Source of the DNA: Bacteroidales bacterium CF | GTDB taxonomy: Bacteria > Bacteroidota > Bacteroidia > Bacteroidales > UBA932 | Assembly (NCBI GenBank): GCA_000473305.1 | Contig: CP006772.1 | Span: 2,363,805 to 2,427,804, forward strand | Direction: 5' to 3' | Length of the DNA stretch: 64,000 bases | Shown: in pieces, positions 34,936 to 43,273 of the stretch | Layout: each line of letters opens with the position of its first letter | Position numbering within the stretch: position 1 is the first letter of the stretch | Position numbers and translations under genes: made by a program | The notes under the pieces: generated by a model | What the model was told of the DNA's origin: nothing | The model's database searches: none | What the model saw: only the letters and a program-made list of their open reading frames with translations

Positions 34936-36336
34936 TTAGAAAAGAATTGGAAACCCGAATGTCACTATTGTTGCCCAGATGATATAAACAGGGAGAAATC
35001 CTGAGATGGCCCTGCCGACTGTTTCAGGTTCTCCTTTTCCGGCTGCAGCTTTAAAAAGTTGAACAGAGACTATCAGGAGGTTGGCAAGGATTAAAAGGTT
35101 AGCACCCAATACAGCCGCCCTGTTCGGACTTATCCCCCACTCCGAGATCCTGAACAATATTGCTGACAAGGCTATTCCGTTTACTATGACAGTAACTGCC
35201 GATAATAAAAATAGAATCCATATCTGAAGACTTTTCTTTGTAACAGAAGTATCGCCTGCAACCGAGAAGAAAATCACAGCCATTACACCTACAAGCAAAG
35301 CATTGAATATCATGAGAAAATCCCTGTCATTGTATGGATTTTTTTCCGAATAAATAATTGCCACTAAATATACCAGCAACATAATCAAAACGAGAGGGCT
35401 GAAGATCCTGGCAATCACCGGAGTTATCCGGCCTACAAGATGAGGATTCTTCTCAATGAGATATGTGGCAATTACAGGTATTGCGGATAGTGCAACAATC
35501 CCAATGTAACTCATATAGAAATTCTCAATTTTCAGACCTAAAAGCTCGAACAGACCAATTGTCACTCCGCTCAATACCCCACCGGCTATTAATAATAGTC
35601 CTGACATAATCCCAAGATCTCCGTTAAATTTCAAATAGGCCAGCCTTTTCTCATGGAGGCTCTTTATGCTGCCGACAAATGCAAACCCAAGAACAGCCCA
35701 TAATAACAACAGAAGATGAATGCAAGAGAGTGTGGTGACATCGCTTTCAACGTCAGGCAGCAGATTTATAAATATTGCACACAATAAAAAAACCAGACCG
35801 ATAATTGATATGTTTAGCCTTGAGACTTTGTTCTTCCAGGCAAAATATCCTGCCAATACAGGAAAGACTATAAATCCGACATTTCTTACATAAAAGGCCT
35901 CCTCGGCCAGGCCAAGAATTGCCGGCAGCTTAGCAATTATAGCAGCCACTATAGAGGCTACTACTACAACAAGAAGCCCCTCACTTTTCACTATTCTTTC
36001 TTCACTTTTCACTATCCCCTCATCACTCTTCACTATCCCCTCTTCACTTTTCACTATCCCCTCCTCACTTTTCACTATTCTCTCATCACTCTTCACTATC
36101 CCCTCTTCACTTTTCACTTTACTCTTATCACTTATCACTATCCCCTCATCACTCAGCCTCTCATACCAGAACTCTGCAAGAGGGTTGTTGCTCAAATCAG
36201 GATAAACCTGAAGGAACTCCTTTTTGAATTGGACTCTGTTGCCTCTGTATAACATCTCAAGATACCCGGCATCATTCTGATGCTCAAGTATCTCCTTTCT
36301 AATGTTTGCGTTTAATTGTATGTCTGCTCTTTCCAT
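34936..36336 (-). CDS. Polytopic membrane protein with a heptad-repeat linker
   Basis: A 466-residue protein. Residues 1-65 are soluble (HQNDAGYLEMLYRGNRVQFK ... PLAEFWYERLSDEG). Then follow about eight copies of a seven-residue repeat, KSEEGIV / KSDERIV, up to about residue 120, encoded by a 21-base tandem repeat. The remainder holds about ten hydrophobic segments (LLVVVVASIVAAIIAKLPAI onward). I do not recognise the family with certainty. It lies 65 bases downstream of the winged-helix regulator gene and shares an operator-like site with it. Function unknown; the highly charged linker suggests a flexible tether between a soluble domain and the membrane. Confidence 0.7.
   Translation of the reverse strand: MERADIQLNANIRKEILEHQNDAGYLEMLYRGNRVQFKKEFLQVYPDLSNNPLAEFWYERLSDEGIVISDKSKVKSEEGIVKSDERIVKSEEGIVKSEEGIVKSDEGIVKSEERIVKSEGLLVVVVASIVAAIIAKLPAILGLAEEAFYVRNVGFIVFPVLAGYFAWKNKVSRLNISIIGLVFLLCAIFINLLPDVESDVTTLSCIHLLLLLWAVLGFAFVGSIKSLHEKRLAYLKFNGDLGIMSGLLLIAGGVLSGVTIGLFELLGLKIENFYMSYIGIVALSAIPVIATYLIEKNPHLVGRITPVIARIFSPLVLIMLLVYLVAIIYSEKNPYNDRDFLMIFNALLVGVMAVIFFSVAGDTSVTKKSLQIWILFLLSAVTVIVNGIALSAILFRISEWGISPNRAAVLGANLLILANLLIVSVQLFKAAAGKGEPETVGRAISGFLPVYIIWATIVTFGFPILF
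35976..36155. repeat. Coding 21-base tandem repeat (heptapeptide KSEEGIV)
   Basis: About eight units of 21 bases, consensus on the plus strand TTCACTATCCCCTCTTCAC plus a variable CT, run in frame through the membrane-protein gene. Units differ at a few fixed positions (E/D and G/R), so it is a mature but still recombination-prone array. Confidence 0.85.
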
Positions 36337-36364
36337 AATTATTAGATTTATTGTATCATTCTAA

Positions 36365-36388
36365 AAAGTACTTTGCTTTTCAAAGTTA
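36365..36388 (-). promoter_or_regulatory. Operator/promoter site A of the wHTH-membrane protein cluster
   Basis: AAAGTACTTT (36365-36374), six bases, then CAAAGT (36381-36386). On the minus strand the second part belongs to the -7 element TAACTTTG, so the palindrome AAAGTACTTT covers the transcription start. The same 10-6-6 arrangement recurs at 37327-37348. Confidence 0.5.
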
Positions 36389-36401
36389 AAAAATAAAAAA
36401 A

Positions 36402-36704
36402 TTAGTGTTTTCTGTTTGATTCCAGAAATTTCTCCAGCGCATCCAAATGACTTTTAAAGGCCTTTTTACCCGTGCTCGTCATAAAGTAACGTGTATTGGG
36501 TTTCTTCCCTACAAATGATTTCTCTACCCCGATAAATTTCTCTTTTTCCAATGCCTTTATATGACTTGCCAGGTTTCCGTCTGTAATATCCAGATAATCC
36601 TTCAGAGAATTGAAGTCAAGCATATCATTGACAGCCAGGGCAGACATAATACCTAATCTCACCCTGCTTTCAAATGCCTTATGTAGTCCTTCTGTAGGAA
36701 TCAC
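36402..36704 (-). CDS. Winged-helix transcriptional regulator
   Basis: A 100-residue single-domain winged helix: ESRVRLGIMSALAVNDML, then LKDYLDITDGNLASHIKALE (helix-turn-helix recognition region) and VEKSFVGKKPNTRYFMTSTG (wing). It resembles the small transcriptional regulators that pair with membrane proteins in Bacteroidota. The start overlaps the preceding gene's stop by 4 bases (ATGA), so the two are coupled. Probably autoregulatory via the repeated AAAGTACTTT site. The signal is unknown. Confidence 0.85.
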   Translation of the reverse strand: MIPTEGLHKAFESRVRLGIMSALAVNDMLDFNSLKDYLDITDGNLASHIKALEKEKFIGVEKSFVGKKPNTRYFMTSTGKKAFKSHLDALEKFLESNRKH

Positions 36705-37324
36705 TTCTCGTATTTTATATAAATGTAAATACCATAAACTATATGAGCTATACCAAAACCTACTGCCCAGATAAAAAGAGAATAATCAACCATAAATGTC
36801 GCTGCTAGTCCCAGAACAATCTCTACAAGTCCCAGGAATCGTACCTCGGCAAGAGTATGTGAACCCGCACTAAAGAGGCCCAGACCATAAAAAATCAATG
36901 TAAGAGGCGCGGCCAAACCAATGAGTCCATTCATAAGCAGCGCAATTATCAGTATTCCTCCGACTACCATAGGTACAAACATACTTGTAAGCAATCTCCT
37001 TGTGATTGGAGTCCAGATTTTCTCTCCCCTCTCTGAGGCTTTACGATATGAGAAATAAAAAGCTGTAGCGATGGCTGAGATAAGTACCACCGTCGCCAGA
37101 AGCAGTACCTTCACGACTAGTGAATTTAAAGGAGTTATGCCGGAAATCTGCAGTTCCTCACCCGGATTGAAATCCAGGATATAATAAGCTACAAAAGCTC
37201 CAATCAGAGCCAGTATGCCCGCTGTAATGCCGGCCCAACCCGAAAGCAATCTGAATTTAGATGAACGCTCCATCATTGAGCGAATCTCTGTTATATCCCT
37301 GATATAATCTTTCTCCTCTTTCAT
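36701..37324 (-). CDS. Membrane protein of unknown function paired with the regulator
   Basis: About 207 residues from ATG at 37324 (MKEEKDYIRDITEIRSMMER). A short cytosolic helix precedes six or so membrane segments (GWAGITAGILALIGAFVAYY, VVKVLLLATVVLISAIATAF, FVPMVVGGILIIALLMNG, TLAEVRFLGLVEIVLGLAAT). No enzyme motif is visible. It is first in a cluster with the winged-helix regulator and the repeat-containing membrane protein; a sensing or anti-regulator role is possible but unproven. Confidence 0.7.
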   Translation of the reverse strand: MKEEKDYIRDITEIRSMMERSSKFRLLSGWAGITAGILALIGAFVAYYILDFNPGEELQISGITPLNSLVVKVLLLATVVLISAIATAFYFSYRKASERGEKIWTPITRRLLTSMFVPMVVGGILIIALLMNGLIGLAAPLTLIFYGLGLFSAGSHTLAEVRFLGLVEIVLGLAATFMVDYSLFIWAVGFGIAHIVYGIYIYIKYEK

Positions 37325-37326
37325 TA

Positions 37327-37350
37327 AAAGTACTTTTATTTGCAAAGTAA
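37327..37350 (-). promoter_or_regulatory. Operator/promoter site B of the wHTH-membrane protein cluster
   Basis: AAAGTACTTT (37327-37336), six bases, CAAAGT (37343-37348), identical in layout to site A. The minus-strand -7-like TTACTTTG overlaps its right part, and TTTG occurs further upstream. The predicted transcript start is about 12 bases before ATG 37324. Confidence 0.5.
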
Positions 37351-37387
37351 GAAAAGATTATTTAAACCTGCAAATTATATCACATTT

Positions 37388-38587
37388 TTAGAACAATTTA
37401 TCTATACGTTCAGTGATTTCCCCATTTCCCACGGCCTCGATTATGCCTTTCGGATTAATAATCAACATTGTCGGATAGGCGTGCAGGCTATATAGTGAGG
37501 CAACTTTACCATTTTCATCAATCAGATTTACAAATCCCTGCATTTTGTGCTTTTCAATAGCACTTTTCCATGAACTCTCTTTATCTGAACAGGCAACAGT
37601 CAAAAAATTCATCTTTTCCTTGTACTTCTCATAATACTTCTGTATTTCCGGTATTGCTTCAATACACCATCCGCACCAACTGCCCCAAAAATCGACAAGT
37701 ATATATTTCCCTTTTAGTGAAGAGAGGGAAATTGTTTCTCCCTGATATGACCTTAAAGAAAAATCTGGAGCAGGCTTTCCTATGAGAGAGTTCAGTGTGC
37801 TGTCTTTTTTCTCCTGTTCTCTTTTTGCGGCTTCATAATTTTCCACCGAATATTTTTCTGCAGAACTAATAATATTAATAAAACTATATGCCAATGGCGA
37901 GACCATTACCTCATCAGAAAACTTTCCTCTATAAGTTAAAATCTTAGGGTAATCATCAGGGGTAAAATATAATTTAGATAAAATATATGGCGAAAGTGGC
38001 GAATTCATGTTTTTTGAAACATAATCCAATTGAATATCATGCAAGGATTTTATTGTCTCTTTAAGTTTAGCCTGCCCCTCAGTTAATGGTTTTTTTGCTT
38101 TTCGAAGTTCACCTATTTCCTTAAGACTCTCCCATCTCATACGTTTGGCATCCCATGTGGAAGAAAGGAATTCCGAATATGCCTCATTTAAAGGAGAACC
38201 TTTAAGGGTGTAAGAGATGATCCTCCCGTCAAAATCCGCATTAACCTTTATATTCTCTCCGCTGTGAAATAAGGTTATAAAATCGGAATAATATCCGATT
38301 CTTATTCCACTTTTTAAAATATGAATATTTGTGCCTAAAGGATACAAACATACTTCTTTAAAAAAACTATCATCCAGATTAAACCCGAATTTTCCATTTT
38401 TTAAAATCACGGTATCATAAAATCCGGATTTATTCAAATTAGGTCTTTCAGGAGAGTCTGATTTTAATGCTACATACATCGTATCGTTTTTCAATCCTGT
38501 AATTTTACCTGAAACAGAATATTTGGGAGAGCAAGAAACACTCAATGCTGCAAAGAGTATCCCCATGAAAATAATTTTATATCTCAT
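37388..38587 (-). CDS. TlpA-like thioredoxin-fold lipoprotein with DUF4369-type N-terminus
   Basis: About 399 residues from ATG at 38587. A lipoprotein signal peptide ends LFAALSVSC. Residues 20-120 resemble the DUF4369 beta domain (YSVSGKITGLKNDTMYVALK), and the C-terminal 140 residues are a TlpA/AhpC-type thioredoxin domain: GKPAPDFSLRSYQGETISLS, LVDFWGSWCGWC with the CxxC pair, and cis-Pro region HAYPTMLIINPKG. This layout is widespread in Bacteroidota and implies periplasmic disulfide reduction or exchange. Partner unknown. Start chosen because the earlier one would put charged residues before the signal peptide. Confidence 0.9.
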   Translation of the reverse strand: MRYKIIFMGILFAALSVSCSPKYSVSGKITGLKNDTMYVALKSDSPERPNLNKSGFYDTVILKNGKFGFNLDDSFFKEVCLYPLGTNIHILKSGIRIGYYSDFITLFHSGENIKVNADFDGRIISYTLKGSPLNEAYSEFLSSTWDAKRMRWESLKEIGELRKAKKPLTEGQAKLKETIKSLHDIQLDYVSKNMNSPLSPYILSKLYFTPDDYPKILTYRGKFSDEVMVSPLAYSFINIISSAEKYSVENYEAAKREQEKKDSTLNSLIGKPAPDFSLRSYQGETISLSSLKGKYILVDFWGSWCGWCIEAIPEIQKYYEKYKEKMNFLTVACSDKESSWKSAIEKHKMQGFVNLIDENGKVASLYSLHAYPTMLIINPKGIIEAVGNGEITERIDKLF

Positions 38588-38617
38588 ATCTTGATTTTGA
38601 ATCAAATATAAGTAATT

Positions 38618-39934
38618 CTAGTTATTCATGATCAATATTTCACGATATGTCTTCAAAGCTCTCTCTCTTGCAAAAGTGTGATCTACAATTGGCGAAGGGT
38701 AATCAGGGGTATCGTATTCGGGAATCCACCTCTTCACATAGACCATGTCCGGGTCATAACGTCGTTGCTGCTCATAAGGGTTGAAAATCCTGAAATATGG
38801 CGCGGCATCACATCCCGACCCTGCTGCCCACTGCCAATTCCCATTATTTGAAGAGAGCTCGTAATCCAGAAGCTTGGAGGCAAAATAGGTCTCTCCGGCC
38901 CTCCAGTCAATTAACAGGTGCTTTGTCAGGAAACTTGCGGCAACCATCCTTACCCTGTTATGCATCAGACCGGTTTGGTTAAGCTGTCGCATACCGGCAT
39001 CCACCATCGGGTAACCGGTCATTCCGTTGCACCATTTAAAGAACTCCTCTTCATCATTGCGCCAGCGTATCAGGTCATATTTTTTCTTGAAGCTTGTGTC
39101 AACCACATATGGAAAATTAGAGATAATCATCATGAAAAACTCTCGCCAGATTAACTCGTTTAACCAGGAGTCATTTAACCTCAATGCAACCGATACAATC
39201 TTGCGGATGCTCAATCTTCCGAACCGCAAATATATTCCCAGATTAGAGGTTCCTTCAACAGCGGGCAGATCTCTTGTCAATTGGTAGTTGGTGATTATAT
39301 CCTCTCTGATCAATGGGTTGACAGCCATTGTATCACACTCATAAAACCCGATTTCATTAATATCAGGAAGATGGCTTTTCTCTGTCTTAAAGAGAGAGCC
39401 CAGAAAATGCTCACTCGGAAATTCGGGTAAAGGGCTTTTTTGCAAAGCTGTTTTCCATGCCCGGGAGTATGGTGTGAAGACGGTGTAAGGACTCCCGTCA
39501 CTCTTAACGACCTCGGATTTTTCAAAAATCACCTGATCCTTGAATGTTCTGAATTCCACTCCTCTTACTTTCAAGAGTTCCTCGACAGATTTGTCACGAT
39601 TGATAGAATAGGGCTCGTAGTCTTGATTGGCGTATACAGAGACTATATTATACTTTTCCAGAAGCAATCTGAAAATATCTAGCGGGCTTCCGTACAAGAC
39701 CAGGAGTGTGCTGCCGTGCTTCTCGAATTCTCTTTTGAGATCCGAAACGGAGTTGTAGATAAATGCTACTCTTTTGTCACTTTGCTCAGTGAGCTTACCA
39801 AGTATTCCTGTATCAAATATAAATACAGGCAGCACTTTTTGTCCGCCAATAAGGGCATTATAAAGCCCGCAGTTATCATCAATCCTCAGATCCCTGCGGA
39901 ACCAGAACAGCGAAATGTCCGTTTTTTGTTCCAT
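38618..39934 (-). CDS. phrB: Deoxyribodipyrimidine photolyase (class I CPD photolyase)
   Basis: About 438 residues from ATG at 39934. The N-terminal alpha/beta antenna-binding domain begins ISLFWFRRDLRIDDNCGL. The helical FAD-binding domain has GYPMVDAGMRQLNQTGLMHN and RVRMVAASFLTKHLLIDWR, then LDYELSSNNGNWQWAAGSG, which is the photolyase signature including the tryptophans for electron transfer. It repairs UV cyclobutane dimers using light, suggesting the organism meets light at times. Transcribed 30 bases before the thioredoxin-like gene on the same strand. Confidence 0.95.
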   Translation of the reverse strand: MEQKTDISLFWFRRDLRIDDNCGLYNALIGGQKVLPVFIFDTGILGKLTEQSDKRVAFIYNSVSDLKREFEKHGSTLLVLYGSPLDIFRLLLEKYNIVSVYANQDYEPYSINRDKSVEELLKVRGVEFRTFKDQVIFEKSEVVKSDGSPYTVFTPYSRAWKTALQKSPLPEFPSEHFLGSLFKTEKSHLPDINEIGFYECDTMAVNPLIREDIITNYQLTRDLPAVEGTSNLGIYLRFGRLSIRKIVSVALRLNDSWLNELIWREFFMMIISNFPYVVDTSFKKKYDLIRWRNDEEEFFKWCNGMTGYPMVDAGMRQLNQTGLMHNRVRMVAASFLTKHLLIDWRAGETYFASKLLDYELSSNNGNWQWAAGSGCDAAPYFRIFNPYEQQRRYDPDMVYVKRWIPEYDTPDYPSPIVDHTFARERALKTYREILIMNN

Positions 39935-40024
39935 CACCGATAATTCAACAGAACAATATACAAAAATAAAGACATCTGCACAACTCGCACAGATGTCTGC
40001 CGCTAAATGAATTAATATGTAGGT

Positions 40025-41566
40025 TTAAGAATTCTGCTTGTCGGGATTGGTAAGAATCTCCTGAACAATCTTTGTAACGCTCCGGAAGTCAATCTTGCCG
40101 GAACTCATCATCGGAAGGTCTCTTACAACAATAAAGTGCTTAGGAAGTGCAATATTAGGCAACTCCTCTCCCATCTTTTTCAATAACTCCGATTTGTTAA
40201 CCTCTATTGTTACAGTAGCAATAATAGAAGAGCCCCTCTTCTCATCATGGACATCCACCACACAACAAGAGACGCCTACAGGTAAAAGCTTTTCAAGAGT
40301 ATTCTCAACTTTGACGAGGGAGACCATCTCACCACCTATTTTTACAAACCGTTTAAAACGACCTGCATGCCATAGATAGCCCTCCTCATCAAAGTAACCC
40401 ATATCACCGGTATTGTACCATCCGTCTGTAATTGCTTCCTCAGTAAGTTCAGGATCATCGTAATAGCCCTTCATCACAATATCCCCCTTCACGAGAATCT
40501 TCCCAACCTCTTTAACCTTGCAATCCTCTCCCGTCTCAAAATTCTCTATTCTGACCTTGACGCCCGGAATGACCTTTCCTGTACTGCCCGGTCTGTTATA
40601 CTCGTGAGAGTTTACAGAAATAACCGGAGATGTCTCTGTTGCTCCATATCCTTCGAGAAGTGTTACACCATGCTTTTCCATATATCCCTCTCTGAGAGCA
40701 TCCGGACACTTATCTGCACCTGAAACCATTACCCTTATTGAACTAAAGTCACCTTTTTCTGATTTATGAAGATAACCCCAAAAGAAACTAGGCGTCCCAA
40801 CCATTATTGTAGGCCTCTCCTCTCTGGCAATTGCACATATTGTCTGAAAATCGAGAGGATTGGAATAAGTAATCATAGTCATTCCCTTGTAGAAAGGGAC
40901 CCATAGATTGACTGTCAGACCAAAAACATGAAAGAAAACCAGGTTTGCAAGCATCACATCTTTTTCTGAAAAATGGATATGATTGCTAAAGCTTTCTATA
41001 TCTGATGATATATTTTTATGACTTAGCAGTACAGCTTTGGGATCCTTCTCACTCCCGCTTGTAAAAAGAACCGCAGCTGTATCATCATCACTGCCGTAAT
41101 ATACCCGTTTCTTTATGATATTTGTCGGAAGTTTTGAGATCAATGCCGCCTGAAGTTTGTCGAAAATGGTTATACCTGCCATAATATCTTCCAGAAAAAC
41201 CATCCCCTCAATTTTTGGGCATCCAATTTTTTCCAGAAGCGCTTTTGATGTAATAATTGTAGAGAACTTACATTTTTTCTGAGCGTATCTTGCATTTGCC
41301 TCTGCCCCCGTCGAGTAATTAATCATCACAGGAACTCTCCCGCTCATCAGAGCCCCCAGCGTAGCCAGAGCACATCCGGCTGATGTAGGTATCATTACTC
41401 CCAGGAAACCACTGTCAAAAGCCTTGAACTTTCTGCTCAAAATAATGGACGCTATCAAAGCTTTTGAATAGGTAACCCTTTTGTTCAAAGTTTTGTCTAT
41501 CACTGCCACCTTATCAGGGTACTGTTTGGCGATACCTATGAATTTCTGATGCAACTGCATATTCAA
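40025..41566 (-). CDS. AMP-forming acyl-CoA/acyl-ACP synthetase
   Basis: A 513-residue ANL-superfamily enzyme. Motif A5/A3 regions are VLFTSGSEKDPKAVLLSHKN (P-loop), EGYGATETSPVISVN, WYNTGDMGYFDEEGYL and RFKRFVKIGGEMVSLVKVE, and the C-terminal lysine motif is MSSGKIDFRSV. The sequence is closest in style to the acyl-ACP synthetase half of Aas and related fatty-acid ligases. It activates a carboxylic acid by adenylation; whether CoA or ACP is the acceptor cannot be told. No carrier protein is nearby. Confidence 0.88.
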   Translation of the reverse strand: MNMQLHQKFIGIAKQYPDKVAVIDKTLNKRVTYSKALIASIILSRKFKAFDSGFLGVMIPTSAGCALATLGALMSGRVPVMINYSTGAEANARYAQKKCKFSTIITSKALLEKIGCPKIEGMVFLEDIMAGITIFDKLQAALISKLPTNIIKKRVYYGSDDDTAAVLFTSGSEKDPKAVLLSHKNISSDIESFSNHIHFSEKDVMLANLVFFHVFGLTVNLWVPFYKGMTMITYSNPLDFQTICAIAREERPTIMVGTPSFFWGYLHKSEKGDFSSIRVMVSGADKCPDALREGYMEKHGVTLLEGYGATETSPVISVNSHEYNRPGSTGKVIPGVKVRIENFETGEDCKVKEVGKILVKGDIVMKGYYDDPELTEEAITDGWYNTGDMGYFDEEGYLWHAGRFKRFVKIGGEMVSLVKVENTLEKLLPVGVSCCVVDVHDEKRGSSIIATVTIEVNKSELLKKMGEELPNIALPKHFIVVRDLPMMSSGKIDFRSVTKIVQEILTNPDKQNS

Positions 41567-41586
41567 ATGTTTTATTTTTCGGCGGG

Positions 41587-41613
41587 CAAATATAAGAAAA
41601 TATTTTTGTCAAA
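41587..41613 (-). promoter_or_regulatory. Promoter of the acyl synthetase gene
   Basis: On the minus strand TATATTTG (complement of 41587-41594) fits the -7 element, with TTTG (complement of 41610-41613) 15 bases upstream, slightly short of the usual spacing. Confidence 0.5.
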
Positions 41614-41803
41614 TAAAACACCGGTATATTTTTGGTTATTTTTTATTTATTTGTTTTTCTGTTTATTATGCACTTTTTATCCTCAATATTGCGTGTTCAG
41701 TATACTTATAAATTGATATTTTTCAGATCAAAACATATTCTCGAAGCGTGTTTGCATGATTTTTTAACCCTATATTTATACTTTGAATTTTTATTAAAAC
41801 AGC

Positions 41804-43075
41804 ATGAAGCATCTTTACTATTTCCTTACAGCCGTTTTACTTCTTATTTCGGCATCTCTCCTTTCACAGACAACTAAAGAGGAGTTCCTCAAGGACCGGA
41901 GACACGCAAGTGGCATTTATCAGCCCTATTTCTTTGAGGCAACAAAATCAACGCCTGCACCAAAAGGTTACACCCCTTTTTATATCAGCCACTACGGCCG
42001 TCACGGCTCAAGATGGGTACAGACACCCGATACATACACCTACCCTCAGGAAATCCTGAGCAAGGCTCATAAAGAAGGAGTACTTACACCTCTTGGCGAA
42101 AGTGTGTATGAAAGGGTGGATGCTGCTGCAAAAGATGCCTGGAACAGATATGGAGACCTTTCTCAACTTGGAGCAAAAGAGCACAAGGAGATTGCTGAAA
42201 GGATGTTTTTATCCTTCCCGGAGGTATTCTCCACAAAAAACGGCAAGAGGTGCAAGATTTACAGCAGGTCGACTATTGTGCCGAGGTGCATATTAAGTAT
42301 GGCTGCGAATAATGAAAAATTAAAAGAGCTAAACCCTGAAATTGAATTTATAAGAGAGGCATCTGACAGAAACCGCTATCTCAACAACAAATATACACAG
42401 GCAAAAAAAGACTCCGTATATGCAATCCGTGACAATTTCCTGACTCGCAATCTTGATATCAATATGTTTGTGTCCAAGCTTTTCAAAGACACGGTTTATG
42501 CCGCAAATAATATCAGCAATCCTCTCTCTTTCATGAGAAGCATCCATCTTATTGCTACCGACATACCGTGTGTTGACTCTTTGGATTTCACTCTGCTCGA
42601 TATTTTCACAGATGACGAGCTTTTTACACTATGGCAGGGAAGTAATATGTCCATTTATTATGCCTGTGGACCATCGGGCGTAAATGGTAAAGTAGTCAGA
42701 GACAGCACTAAGTTACTTGTTAAAGATATTCTGGATTGCGCAGAGAGGGCTGTCAACGGGGGAGGTATCAGTGCAGATCTCAGATTTGGCCACGACTCAT
42801 ATGCCATTCCACTTATCTCATTTATGGACATCAAAGGGATGAATATAACGACCAATGATCCGGAAAAGATTTATCAGGTTTGGAGCGACTTCAAAGTGAG
42901 CCCAATGGGAGTAAATCTTCAGATTGTATTTTACAAAAGCAGTAAAAATCCGGAAATACTGGTAAAAATCCTCCACTGTGAAAAGGAGGTTGAGATCCCG
43001 GTAAAGAGTGATATAGCCCCATACTACAAGTGGGAGGATTTCAAGGCATATTACAAAGCCAAACTTGCAGATTAG
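41804..43075 (+). CDS. Secreted histidine acid phosphatase (MINPP/phytase-like)
   Basis: A 423-residue protein with a signal peptide (FLTAVLLLISASLLSQ). The phosphatase motif is YGRHGSRWVQTPDTY, with the nucleophilic His in RHGSR, and FGHDSYAIPLIS carries the downstream catalytic HD pair. Branch-2 histidine phosphatases with this layout in Bacteroidota include phytase-like enzymes that cleave inositol phosphates; those usually have HAE, whereas this has HD, as in acid phosphatases/phytases of the AppA type. Substrate unproven. Stands alone. Confidence 0.87.
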   Translation: MKHLYYFLTAVLLLISASLLSQTTKEEFLKDRRHASGIYQPYFFEATKSTPAPKGYTPFYISHYGRHGSRWVQTPDTYTYPQEILSKAHKEGVLTPLGESVYERVDAAAKDAWNRYGDLSQLGAKEHKEIAERMFLSFPEVFSTKNGKRCKIYSRSTIVPRCILSMAANNEKLKELNPEIEFIREASDRNRYLNNKYTQAKKDSVYAIRDNFLTRNLDINMFVSKLFKDTVYAANNISNPLSFMRSIHLIATDIPCVDSLDFTLLDIFTDDELFTLWQGSNMSIYYACGPSGVNGKVVRDSTKLLVKDILDCAERAVNGGGISADLRFGHDSYAIPLISFMDIKGMNITTNDPEKIYQVWSDFKVSPMGVNLQIVFYKSSKNPEILVKILHCEKEVEIPVKSDIAPYYKWEDFKAYYKAKLAD

Positions 43076-43077
43076 TT

Positions 43078-43120
43078 TTCAGCATTTTGTCAGCGTTTTA
43101 TCAGCATTTTGTCAGCATTC
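43078..43120. repeat. Short direct repeats TCAGCATTTTG
   Basis: Four 11-12-base units TCAGCATTTTG / TCAGCGTTTTA follow directly after the phosphatase stop codon. The rest of the 198-base gap to 43273 is AT-rich with no evident gene. Confidence 0.6.
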
Positions 43121-43273
43121 TTGTATCTGCTTAATATTGTGTCACATACAAAGTGCAACATGCTCTTTTTTACACTTATATTAAAAATTTATCTTTTTCA
43201 AACATAGGGTGTGATAGAAGGAAAAGCTTATATTTACAAGACAAACTAAACTATAACACTTCAAACTCACCCT

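Noticed and set aside
43078-43120. CRISPR-like array
   Set aside because: Units are 11-12 bases without spacers; no cas genes are in the window.
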